From an uncultured Bacteroidota bacterium (GTDB taxonomy: Bacteria; Bacteroidota; Bacteroidia; Chitinophagales; Chitinophagaceae), in NCBI GenBank assembly GCA_903906365.1, contig CAIVKC010000057.1, forward strand, positions 124,001 to 188,000: a stretch of 64,000 nucleotides of DNA, given 5' to 3'. Below the pieces are notes generated by a model. It saw only the letters and a program-made list of their open reading frames with translations. It searched no databases and was not told where the DNA came from. Each line of letters begins with the position of its first letter. Position 1 is the first letter of the stretch. Both the position numbers and the translations under genes were made by a program. Shown here piece by piece: positions 17,544-26,392 of this stretch.

Positions 17544-19232
17544 ATGGCTATTGACAATTACTTTATTGCAGACCAGTTCTCCCTGCTTTCCAAACTGATG
17601 GATATCCATGGGGAAAACGCATTTAAGACCAAGTCCTACAGTATAGCCGCCTTCACCATTGAGAAACTGCCGGAGCAACTCTCCGCCATGGACAAGGAAA
17701 AGATATTCTCTATAAAGGGTATTGGTGACGCCATTGGTAAAAAAATACTCGCCATCCTGGAGACCGGGGAACTTTCAGCATTGACTGAATTGATTCAAAA
17801 GACACCTCCCGGTGTGATAGAAATGCTTTCCATCAAAGGGATAGGGCCAAAAAAAATCGCCACCATTTGGAAGGAAATGGACATTGAATCCATTGGTGAA
17901 TTGCTATACGCCTGCAATGAGAACAGGCTGATGCTTTATAAAGGCTTTGGTGAAAAGACCCAAAAGAACATCAAGGAGACCATCGAGTTCTACCTAAGAA
18001 GCCAGGGAAGCTATTTGTATGCCGAGGCAGAACCCTACATGCAGGCCCTTACTGATAAACTAGGCACCGCATTTCCCACAAAGGCATTTGAAGCTACCGG
18101 AGAGTATAAAAGGCAGCAACCCATCATCAACCAGCTGGAACTGGTGACCACTGCCTCCGTGCAGGACATCCGGCATTTCATGGAGGCAAATGAATTTTCC
18201 ACCGACCTGCACGGGGATGATATCGTGGAATGCAGCCACAGCGGGGGAGTCCGTATTTTATTCCATTGCACCTCCCCGGATCATGTGCCATCCCGGCTTT
18301 TTGATACCGGCAGTTCCCAGGTATTCCGGGAACAGTGGGTCCAATCATACGGTGCCGTTTCTGCAAAAATATTTCCCTCTGAAGCGGACATCTTCCATCA
18401 AGCCGGCCTGCCGTTCATACCCTCCTATCTCAGGGATCTGCCGGACATTTTGCAAAGGGCAAAGCAGGGGCCGCTGCCCGCTGTGATTATGCCGGGTGAC
18501 ATCAGGGCCATCATACACAGCCACAGTAACTGGAGCGATGGATCCAACACCCTGGAGGAAATGGCTGCAGCATGCATCGAAAAAGGCTTTGAATACATGG
18601 TGATCTCCGACCACAGCAAGAGTGCCTTTTATGCCAACGGCCTGCAGGAGGAAAGAATCAGGCAACAGCACCTGCATATTGATGAACTCAATGACAGGCT
18701 CGCCCCCTTTAAAATATTCAAGAGCATTGAATGCGACATACTCAATGACGGCAGCCTCGATTATGCAAACGGAATCCTTTCCACCTTTGACCTGGTGATC
18801 GCTTCCATTCATTCCAACCTGAAGATGACCGAGGATAAGGCCATGGGCCGCCTGCTGAAAGCCATAGAAAATCCTTATACCACCATACTCGGGCATATGA
18901 CAGGGCGTCTGCTGCTCAGCAGGCCGGGTTACCCCGTAGACCACCACAAAATTATTGAAGCCTGTGCCCTGCATGAAGTGGTCATCGAACTAAACGCACA
19001 TCCAAGGAGGCTGGATATCGGCTGGGAATGGATTGAATATGCCCTGGAAAAAGGGGTGCTTATCTCCATCAACCCGGATGCCCACGCCACCGAAGGTTAC
19101 GGGGACACGCGGTTTGGGGTACTGGCCGGGCAAAAAGCGCTGCTCACCAAAGAAAGGAACCTGAGCAGCTTTACACTCCCGGCATTTGAAGCCTTCCTGA
19201 AGTCCAGAAAGAAATCCCGCGGGATATCCTGA
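17544..19232 (+). CDS. PolX-like protein: helix-hairpin-helix, degenerate polymerase and PHP domains
   Basis: 562 residues. The N-terminal 8-kDa-like region carries helix-hairpin-helix motifs (FSIKGIGDAIGKKILAI and LSIKGIGPKKIATIWKEM). The middle aligns to the family-X nucleotidyltransferase, but the expected G-S-x-R-R...D-x-D is replaced by TGEYKR (185-190) and INQLEL (195-200), so the catalytic aspartates are missing. The C-terminal PHP domain is intact: H325-S-H327, ISDHS (D356, H357), NAHPRRLDIG and INPDAHATEGYGD. So nuclease or phosphoesterase activity is likely and DNA polymerisation is doubtful (inference). PolX acts in base-excision repair. It is convergent with the sensor kinase gene; stops are 5 bp apart. 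Confidence 0.9.
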   Translation: MAIDNYFIADQFSLLSKLMDIHGENAFKTKSYSIAAFTIEKLPEQLSAMDKEKIFSIKGIGDAIGKKILAILETGELSALTELIQKTPPGVIEMLSIKGIGPKKIATIWKEMDIESIGELLYACNENRLMLYKGFGEKTQKNIKETIEFYLRSQGSYLYAEAEPYMQALTDKLGTAFPTKAFEATGEYKRQQPIINQLELVTTASVQDIRHFMEANEFSTDLHGDDIVECSHSGGVRILFHCTSPDHVPSRLFDTGSSQVFREQWVQSYGAVSAKIFPSEADIFHQAGLPFIPSYLRDLPDILQRAKQGPLPAVIMPGDIRAIIHSHSNWSDGSNTLEEMAAACIEKGFEYMVISDHSKSAFYANGLQEERIRQQHLHIDELNDRLAPFKIFKSIECDILNDGSLDYANGILSTFDLVIASIHSNLKMTEDKAMGRLLKAIENPYTTILGHMTGRLLLSRPGYPVDHHKIIEACALHEVVIELNAHPRRLDIGWEWIEYALEKGVLISINPDAHATEGYGDTRFGVLAGQKALLTKERNLSSFTLPAFEAFLKSRKKSRGIS

Positions 19233-19237
19233 ATACC

Positions 19238-22200
19238 TCAGTCATTTTCCCGCACGATGATGGGCAGTTCCACAAAAAAGGTGGAGCCTTCGCCGACCAC
19301 GGTTTCAAACCATATCTTTCCACGTGCCTGCTCCACAATGGTCTTGCTCATGGCCAGTCCCAGGCCTGTACCCGAGGATTTTGTCGTGAAATTGGGCATG
19401 AAAATCTTTGGCTGTGTTTGCAGGGGTATGCCTTCGCCGTTGTCAGTTACCTTCACTATGATTTGGGAACCATGGAGCTCCTCAAAGATACTGACCACTT
19501 TTTTCTCCCTGCCCTCACAGGCCTCCAGGGCATTCTGCAGCAGGTTGGTGAAAAGCCGGTTGAGCTGTGTTTTGTCCGCGAAAATCATGATCCGCTGGTG
19601 GACGGGCACCCATTTAAACAACATGTTCTCTGTTGTCTCATAGAGGGAGGTCAGCGAATACAACATCTCATGGAGATCAAAGACCTCATTGACCGGGTTA
19701 CCTATATTGGCAAACTGGGAAAAATCCGATGCGATTTTGGAGAGGTGATCAATCTGCTCGACCAGGGTCTTGGCTACGCTTGCCGTCATTTCCTTTACAT
19801 TGACCGAATTATTATCCACCGCTTTCTGCAGGTATTGGATGGAGAGCTTCATGGGGGTTAGCGGATTTTTAATCTCATGGGCCACCTGCCGGGCCATTTC
19901 ACGCCAGGCACCCTCCCTTTCGCTCTTTGCCAGGGCGGTGGCGCTTTCCTCCAGCTTTTTTACCATCTTGTTGTATTCCTTTACCAGACCGCCGATTTCG
20001 TCATCCCGCTTCCATTCAATTTCTTCATTGGTCTTGCCCAGGTTGATCTGTCTCATTTTCTCGGAGATCAGCGTAAAGGAGGAAGTGATCCGGTTGGTCA
20101 GGAAAACGGCAATGGTCCCCGCGATCAGGAAGATAAAGGCATTGAGGTTGATGATGGTGACCAGGAAATTGGAAATCTCCTGTTTGAGTTCGTCCTGGGT
20201 TCTAAAGGAAGGAATGTTCAGATAGGCGTAGGCACGGCCTGTTTCATTGCGAACGGGACAATAAATGCTCAAATAGGAAATTCGTCCCATCTGTTCCTTA
20301 TTGAAATATTCAATGGAATTGAGCTGATGCAGGTTATAGAAAGCCAGGGGATGCATTTTCTCCGATAGGATGCCCTTATTGTACACAAAGGGATTGGAGG
20401 ATATGATCAGATTGCCATCCAGATCATAGAGGTTTATATCGTTGCCGTGGATTTCAGCCACATTATCAATGAGCTTGCCCAGGCTCTCCTTGGATCCCAG
20501 GTTATAGTTTCCCGTGCTGTCATCAAAGCGAACATGCCGCAGCAGGATATTCTGTATTTCCTTGGTGACTATTTCCTTGGCCCGGCTGAGTTGCTCCTGG
20601 TTATTGCGGTCATAGCGGTTTACAAAAAAGATAATGGTCGCCACTCCAATAACGATGAAGGAAAACAGGCTGATAAAAATGATGGTGGTATGTATCTGGG
20701 AGCGGATATTGAATTGCAGGTATTGCTTTAGCCTGTCCCACTGGAGCCTGGAATTGATCATGACGGCTGCGATCCGGAACATGGCGACCAGGAACAGGAA
20801 CGCACTAAAAAGGTAAGCAAACAGGGTTATGGCTTCAATGGCGGAATTGTCCTTTTTGGCTATGACCACAATTTTATCCTCATCGATGCGGTGCCATAAT
20901 TCATCAAAGGATCCATTGCGGCGCTGGATGAAATCCAGTTTTGGAATCTGGTCTTCGGAAAGGTGGGTGGGAAAAGAGTAATTATTATAGTTTGAAATAA
21001 GCTCATTTTTATTGTAAATGGCGTAGGAGTAAACCGGGGAATATTCGGGCAGGTATTCCTTTTTTTGCTGGAAGAGTTCCGGTATCAGCAGGTCATCGCC
21101 CTTATAGTTTTTCAGTTCGGAAATAATGAAAAAATAGCCGATGATCAGGTGGGAGGAATCGGTAATGGTTTTCTTATAGAGATAGGTGAACTTATCGAAG
21201 GACTTTTCGTAATATTTCAGATCAGGGACACTGGTGGGTTTGCCCTGAATCTTGAATATGGTATTGAGGGTATCATAGGAGACTGACTCGTCATTGAAGA
21301 GGGGCTTTTCATCCGCACCATAGGTATATATCTTTGTATCATACCTGTCGCGGTAGGTGCTGAAACTCCTGTTGATGACGCTGTCCTTTAGATTGGCGTT
21401 TTGGTCCTTGTCCTTGAAGCGGTTGAAATTATTGTACAGGAAGTCATTGTCAAAGTAAGTAAGGGCAATGCTGAGTACTTTTTCACTGGATGGGTCCGCC
21501 TGCTCGGAAAGCCGCTCGGCCGTCCTTCTTCGCTGGGTCAGCTCGATTTTCCTGTTTTCTGCGATGACCACAGCGGATATGGATACAGAAAAAACGAACA
21601 GCCAGAACAACACTTCCGATATGTTGAGTCTGGCATTCAACCCTGAAAACAGGGTCCGCTGCATAAGCCATACATAAATCAGCAGCCAGATCAGGACAAA
21701 TACATCTAGTTCCACCACTGCGGTGCTGTGAATCAGGGTCAGTACCAGCAGCCCGACAAAGGCAATCATAACATAATCAATCAGGGAGTCTTCCCCGCTC
21801 AGCGGGCTGATCAGCCTCACAATGATCTGGGTGAAGAAAAAATAGCTTAATGCCAGCGACGCCAGAACGATAAAACCAACAAAGCTGTATACCGTCAGGC
21901 TGAAAAAGTTGGTTACATTAAAGGAGATTTTGGCATCTGCCACCAGGCTTTGGACGATATAGGCAAAAACGTAGGTCACACATACCACGATGGTAAACAC
22001 CAGGAAACGGATCAGCCAGTTGCGCCAGACCAGCCTTACCTGCCTGAGTGTATATTCCCGGGTCAGCCGCCTGACAAACAGGGTAATCCAGCAAAGAAGC
22101 AGCGCATTGATGAGCAGATCCCCCAGCGAACTGAGGATAAAATTGGCCGCGTAAATCCGCGGGTCAAACAATTCATATTGCCTCAGGTGCAATATGGAGG

Positions 22201-22999
22201 GAAACAGATAGATGATGGCGCGAAGCGGAATGAGCACCCCCAGCAAAAAAACGATGCCCCTGGCTGACCCGAACTTATCGGAAATCCACAACGCGATATT
22301 CTGTATCACAAAAAGCAGCAGCAGGATACCGGAAAGCAAAAAAATGACTGAAAGCCAGTTCTGGCCGACGGACACAGCACCCGGCTTTGGGTCGAGATAA
22401 AACAGGGTCTGTCCAAACCGGCTCTGAACGGGATAAATGGTCTTTGTCAGGGCAATCCGAAAACGCTCTTCTGCGGCAGGAAAATCAACGAATTCCGGCT
22501 TGAGGTTATCAATGGCAATATAGTACTGCATCCGCACCGGAATGAGGGCTACCGCCGACAGGTAATGCCGTCCGCCGGTATTGACCGTCCTTTTCACAAA
22601 TTCATACTGCCCGTTTCTCAGGTAGCAAAAATAATTGCCATCGGGTAGTTTGAGCAGGCTGTCCTCAGGGAGGGCCCGCTGGTTATTCCAGAACTTCAAT
22701 GTGAAAGCAGAGTCTGCCTGGTAAACCAGGAAGGTGAACTTCTTTTCAACCAGCGATTCCAGCTCCTCCCTGGAATAGGTCCGGTTGGAGAGGCGTATCA
22801 GCAGGCGGCTGTCCTGACTCAGATGTACAAATTCTTCCTCCCGATGCTGCAGAAAGGCCTGGATATTATTTCTAAGCAACCGGGCCGATGTGCTGGATCC
22901 CAAAAAAAAGTCGATGCAATAACTGGCCGCAAACAGCGTAAGGACCACCAGCAGGAGGTACCCGTTTTTTTTAAATAGACTTTGTAGAAATGACTTCAA
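19238..22999 (-). CDS. Large NtrY-like transmembrane sensor histidine kinase
   Basis: 1253 residues. After an N-terminal helix (YLLLVVLTLFAASYCIDFFLG) comes a periplasmic part, then about seven helices between residues 215 and 480. A second extracytoplasmic region lies between another helix pair, followed by a last helix (FLIAGTIAVFLTNRI) and HAMP (EKMRQINLGKTNEEIEWKRDDEIG). The kinase core has VAHEIKNPLTPMK with phospho-acceptor H1041, N-box LLQNALEACEG, DNGEGIP, and G2 box SSGTGLGLAMSKTIVEQARG. It is coupled to mazG by an ATGA overlap. No response regulator is adjacent. The ligand is unknown. Confidence 0.93.
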   Translation of the reverse strand: MKSFLQSLFKKNGYLLLVVLTLFAASYCIDFFLGSSTSARLLRNNIQAFLQHREEEFVHLSQDSRLLIRLSNRTYSREELESLVEKKFTFLVYQADSAFTLKFWNNQRALPEDSLLKLPDGNYFCYLRNGQYEFVKRTVNTGGRHYLSAVALIPVRMQYYIAIDNLKPEFVDFPAAEERFRIALTKTIYPVQSRFGQTLFYLDPKPGAVSVGQNWLSVIFLLSGILLLLFVIQNIALWISDKFGSARGIVFLLGVLIPLRAIIYLFPSILHLRQYELFDPRIYAANFILSSLGDLLINALLLCWITLFVRRLTREYTLRQVRLVWRNWLIRFLVFTIVVCVTYVFAYIVQSLVADAKISFNVTNFFSLTVYSFVGFIVLASLALSYFFFTQIIVRLISPLSGEDSLIDYVMIAFVGLLVLTLIHSTAVVELDVFVLIWLLIYVWLMQRTLFSGLNARLNISEVLFWLFVFSVSISAVVIAENRKIELTQRRRTAERLSEQADPSSEKVLSIALTYFDNDFLYNNFNRFKDKDQNANLKDSVINRSFSTYRDRYDTKIYTYGADEKPLFNDESVSYDTLNTIFKIQGKPTSVPDLKYYEKSFDKFTYLYKKTITDSSHLIIGYFFIISELKNYKGDDLLIPELFQQKKEYLPEYSPVYSYAIYNKNELISNYNNYSFPTHLSEDQIPKLDFIQRRNGSFDELWHRIDEDKIVVIAKKDNSAIEAITLFAYLFSAFLFLVAMFRIAAVMINSRLQWDRLKQYLQFNIRSQIHTTIIFISLFSFIVIGVATIIFFVNRYDRNNQEQLSRAKEIVTKEIQNILLRHVRFDDSTGNYNLGSKESLGKLIDNVAEIHGNDINLYDLDGNLIISSNPFVYNKGILSEKMHPLAFYNLHQLNSIEYFNKEQMGRISYLSIYCPVRNETGRAYAYLNIPSFRTQDELKQEISNFLVTIINLNAFIFLIAGTIAVFLTNRITSSFTLISEKMRQINLGKTNEEIEWKRDDEIGGLVKEYNKMVKKLEESATALAKSEREGAWREMARQVAHEIKNPLTPMKLSIQYLQKAVDNNSVNVKEMTASVAKTLVEQIDHLSKIASDFSQFANIGNPVNEVFDLHEMLYSLTSLYETTENMLFKWVPVHQRIMIFADKTQLNRLFTNLLQNALEACEGREKKVVSIFEELHGSQIIVKVTDNGEGIPLQTQPKIFMPNFTTKSSGTGLGLAMSKTIVEQARGKIWFETVVGEGSTFFVELPIIVREND

Positions 23000-23772
23000 T
23001 CCAGGGATTTTTGCTTTTTGATGGAATTCCAGATGGCATCCATTTGTTCGAGGTTCAAATCTGCTAAATTCTTCCCTTCTGCAAGGGCCTGCTTTTCCAT
23101 GAGGGTAAAACGGCTGATGAATTTTTTGTTGGTTCGCTCCAAGGAGCTCTCGGCATCAATCTGCAAAAACCGTGCATAATTAATCAGGGAGAACACCAGG
23201 TCCCCGAATTCCTCCTCTATATGGGACTTATCCCCTTGCCGTACCGCATCCTGCAACTCTTCCATTTCTTCGACTACCTTGTCCCAGACCTGGGCGGTGG
23301 TATCCCATTCAAAACCCACCTGCTTGGCTTTTTCCTGGAGGCGGATGGCTTTTACGGTGGCAGGCAGGGATACCGGCACCCCTCCAATAACGGATTTTTT
23401 TCCTTCCTTCAGCTTCAGTTTTTCCCAGTTTTGCTTGACCTCTTCCTCATTGCTGACCACCACATCCCCGTAAATATGGGGATGCCGGGATATGAGTTTT
23501 TCGCATATCCCGTCAATGGCTTCCGCCAGGGTAAACTGGCCTTGTTCCCTTGCAATGCGCGCGTAAAAAACGATATGGAGCAGAAGATCCCCCAGTTCTT
23601 CCCGGATACCTTTCCAGTCCTCATTGGTAATGGCATCTGCCAGTTCATACAATTCCTCAATGGTCAGGGTCCTTAAAGTCTGTATGGTCTGCTTTTTGTC
23701 CCAGGGGCATTTTTCCCTTAATTCATCCATGATGCCCACCAGTCTGTTAAATGATTCGCCTGCCTCATTCAT
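22996..23772 (-). CDS. mazG: Nucleoside triphosphate pyrophosphohydrolase MazG
   Basis: 258 residues, the usual length of a two-domain MazG. MDELREKCPWDKKQTIQTLRTLTIEELYELADAI and the metal-binding E-x-x-E/D pattern ELGDLLLHIVFYARIA mark the first domain. WEKLKLKEGKK and VEEMEELQDAVRQGDKSHIEEEFGDLVFSLINYARFL mark the second. It hydrolyses NTPs to NMP and pyrophosphate, cleansing abnormal nucleotides or moderating stress responses. Its TGA overlaps the ATG of the kinase gene by four bases, so translation of the two is coupled. Confidence 0.96.
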   Translation of the reverse strand: MNEAGESFNRLVGIMDELREKCPWDKKQTIQTLRTLTIEELYELADAITNEDWKGIREELGDLLLHIVFYARIAREQGQFTLAEAIDGICEKLISRHPHIYGDVVVSNEEEVKQNWEKLKLKEGKKSVIGGVPVSLPATVKAIRLQEKAKQVGFEWDTTAQVWDKVVEEMEELQDAVRQGDKSHIEEEFGDLVFSLINYARFLQIDAESSLERTNKKFISRFTLMEKQALAEGKNLADLNLEQMDAIWNSIKKQKSLD

Positions 23773-23783
23773 AAAAAGTAAGT

Positions 23784-25034
23784 TTAATTAACCGAAATGG
23801 CCGAAACAGCCAGGAATATACCCATCAGCAATAGGTTTAAGAAAAACGCCAGGAAACCCACGATACCATATTTCAGGATGGTCTTGAAGCGGCCCTGTTT
23901 ATAGAAGCAGCGCATGGCTTTATAAAGGTAGACGAACATAAAGATCCAGATCCCAAAACTTAATATTCCCGCCGTCACATGCAGCCATGGCTGGGGGGAG
24001 ACATCCAGGAGTTTATTGAGCAGCAGCAGCACCATCAGGAAAATGAATGATGCACAATAGAGATGCAGGGTAAAAATCACGTGGTCCACATAATAATATT
24101 CCTTGCGGCGGATATATACCAGCTTGAGAATCAGGGCAAAGAAAGGCAACGAAAAAAAGAAAATCTTCGGGAACGAATGCATGAAGTTCTCCTTGAAATG
24201 CTCCATATACCCCTTCTTGTCTTTATGCCACTGCTCATTGACTGCTATGAGTTTTCTCTTGCCCATTTTTTTGAACCATCCGTCCCGCCGGGATTCAGGC
24301 AGGGTTTGCTGGACCGAATCGTAACTATGGACATCTTTGAATTTGCCAATACCGTCCCCCCCGTTGTTCTTTTGGGGACTGCCCAGATCCAAAGTGGGTT
24401 TCATCTGTTGGGTGATCGCCTTGGGTATTCCTTTGCTGGTAACGCTGTCAACCCCCTGCCTGATCAGGAGCAGGGTTATTTCCTCCGCCGAAAATGTGCG
24501 GGTGCTTGTGTCACCATAGGCCTTTTTGACAGCCGCTATTTTTGCATTGAGCTCATCGAGGTCGCTGGAAAGTTGATCGCGGTCACTGCTGTCGGAGAGG
24601 TTTTTGATCTCATTTTCCAGGGACATTTTTTGTTTTTGCCAGTCCTTGAGCCCGGCGCGGGTATTTTGCAAAGAATCTTCCCCCGATCCGTTGGTCCGGA
24701 GATTGAGGATTTTGTCAGGGCTCGCCAGGGAAAAAAACAACAGGAAAAAAAAGGCCGACGTGAACACATACATCCGGATTGGATTGAGGTAACTGGCCCT
24801 GCGGCCCTGCATGTATTCCAGGGAAAGAAATCCCGGCCTGGTTATCAGGAATTTGCCGGTGCTGAAAAATTTGCCGTCAAAGTGGGTGATGTCGTTGAAA
24901 AAATGGGTGACCAGGTGCCAGACCGTTTCTTTGGGCTCGAGATTTTCCTGTCCGCATTGGTGGCAGTATCTGCCTATGAGACTTGCCTGGCAATTCAAAC
25001 AGGTCTTTTCCTTTCTTTCCTTACTGTGAGACAC
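23784..25034 (-). CDS. DUF3667 family membrane protein with N-terminal zinc ribbon
   Basis: 416 residues. The N-terminus has four cysteines, C-L-N-C and C-H-Q-C-G, a zinc-ribbon. It is followed by the DUF3667 signature TVWHLVTHFFNDITHFDGKFFSTGKFLITRPGFLSLEYMQGRRASYLNPIRMYVFTSAFFFLLFF, whose end is the first membrane helix. A charged middle part is coiled-coil-like (LSDSSDRDQLSSDLDELNAKIAAVKKAY). Four or so helices fill the C-terminus. Function is unknown; the family is typical of Bacteroidota. It lies 11 bp upstream of mazG and is probably in the same operon. Confidence 0.9.
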   Translation of the reverse strand: MSHSKERKEKTCLNCQASLIGRYCHQCGQENLEPKETVWHLVTHFFNDITHFDGKFFSTGKFLITRPGFLSLEYMQGRRASYLNPIRMYVFTSAFFFLLFFSLASPDKILNLRTNGSGEDSLQNTRAGLKDWQKQKMSLENEIKNLSDSSDRDQLSSDLDELNAKIAAVKKAYGDTSTRTFSAEEITLLLIRQGVDSVTSKGIPKAITQQMKPTLDLGSPQKNNGGDGIGKFKDVHSYDSVQQTLPESRRDGWFKKMGKRKLIAVNEQWHKDKKGYMEHFKENFMHSFPKIFFFSLPFFALILKLVYIRRKEYYYVDHVIFTLHLYCASFIFLMVLLLLNKLLDVSPQPWLHVTAGILSFGIWIFMFVYLYKAMRCFYKQGRFKTILKYGIVGFLAFFLNLLLMGIFLAVSAISVN

Positions 25035-25206
25035 GGTTTATTTTTAAATAAAAATAAGGAACCTGGCATCAAAAACGCGCAGGGACAGAAAAAATCGGGC
25101 CGATGGCCGGCCATTACCCTAACCTTCCCCGGACCGGCCCTTCATTTGTAGTATAGAAGCTGCTGATGTTTTATTACTTTTACCGCCAAATTCATAACAC
25201 CGAGCT

Positions 25207-26061
25207 ATGCAGATTTCCGCAAAACTGATTTTTTTATTCCTTTGCCTGGCTTTGGGCATGCAGGCTGCCAAAGCGCAGTTCTACTACAATGACATTGTAC
25301 TGACCAGGCAGGCCCGGGAAAAATGGAAAATTTACCAGCAGGCAAAGGTAAAATCGGTCAATATCATGAGTATGGATGCGGCCAATGAGCCGGCAGAAGG
25401 ATTTACCTGCGAGCAGCAAACAGGTCCCGATTATGCGGAAATTACCACCCATACCAAATCCTCCCTCACCTCCGAATCGTGGTCATTTGCCCATTATGAT
25501 GCCGCGGGATTCCTTCGAAGTAACCTGGACACCAGCGCCAACTTTCAATCCAATACAGCCTATACCTATGATGACCGGGGACTGCTGGTTTCGCTGACCA
25601 ACACTGCCGTATCGACCAATACCGATCTCAAAGATGTGGAGCTTCACCAGTGGGTCTATGACTCAAAAGGAAATGCCAGGTCCATGCTAAAAGTCAAGAA
25701 CGGACACGATTCTACCCTGGTCGAGTTTGTCAGGGAAGATAATGGTCAGATTGCGGAGGAACATGCCACCCGGAACGGACAAAAACTTCCTGTTATTTAT
25801 TATTATTATGATTCAGCCGGACAACTCACCGATATTGTGAGATACAATGAAAAAGCCAGGCGACTGCTGCCCGATAATATATTCGAATATGACGTCCATG
25901 GACAAGTGGCATCCATGCTGACGGTCCCACAGGATAACAAAGGATACCAGAAATACATTTACCAATACAATGAAAAAGGTCTGCGCATCAGGGAATCCTG
26001 CTACAACAAACAAAAGGAATTATTGGGAAAATTTGAGTATCAGTATACTTACAGGAAATAA
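25207..26061 (+). CDS. Secreted protein with YD/RHS-like repeats
   Basis: 284 residues with a signal peptide (ISAKLIFLFLCLALGMQAAKAQ). The second half contains short YD-type repeats: YDDRGLLVSL, YDSKGNARSML, YDSAGQLTDIVRY, YDVHGQVASML and YNEKGLRIRESCY, each about 40 residues apart. Such repeats build carbohydrate-binding or shell-forming beta structures in RHS proteins. There is no toxin or core RHS domain, so a small extracytoplasmic binding or structural role is more likely. No functional partner is obvious. Confidence 0.75.
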   Translation: MQISAKLIFLFLCLALGMQAAKAQFYYNDIVLTRQAREKWKIYQQAKVKSVNIMSMDAANEPAEGFTCEQQTGPDYAEITTHTKSSLTSESWSFAHYDAAGFLRSNLDTSANFQSNTAYTYDDRGLLVSLTNTAVSTNTDLKDVELHQWVYDSKGNARSMLKVKNGHDSTLVEFVREDNGQIAEEHATRNGQKLPVIYYYYDSAGQLTDIVRYNEKARRLLPDNIFEYDVHGQVASMLTVPQDNKGYQKYIYQYNEKGLRIRESCYNKQKELLGKFEYQYTYRK

Positions 26062-26392
26062 CTTTTGTTTTCCTTCACATAGCAACGCGTAATTCCCCGT
26101 CTTTGGTTTTGCCATAATTACTCTAGTAGATTTACGATCATGATGGCAAAGTCTACTTAGTTTATCAACAAGTATTTAACATTCCCCGTTTTGGCAAAAA
26201 ATTTGTTTCTACTCAGCTGATTAATTTATTGTAGCATCAAAGCCCCAATCAGGCCCGTTCCACTGTATCACAAGATTGCTTAGTTGATTTTATCATTTAT
26301 TAATCAGGCAAAATATTTGTTTTTGGCAAGCATTTTGTTAAATTAGAAACTATATCCGAGCGTGAATTTTTGAAAATCCAATATCTGTATCT
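26062..26392. other. Intergenic region with repeated AT-rich elements
   Basis: 331 bp. Two similar elements, GGCAAAAAATTTGTTT (about 26192) and GGCAAAATATTTGTTT (about 26307), each lie near an ATTAATTTAT/ATTTATTAAT segment. The second overlaps the candidate promoter of the downstream gene. They may be regulator sites. Confidence 0.45.
26316..26346 (+). promoter_or_regulatory. Candidate promoter of the GH-A/PKD gene
   Basis: TTTG at 26316-26319, exactly 19 bp, then TAAATTAG at 26339-26346, one mismatch from the Bacteroidota TTTG-N19-TAnnTTTG promoter. The start codon is 46 bp downstream. Confidence 0.45.
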
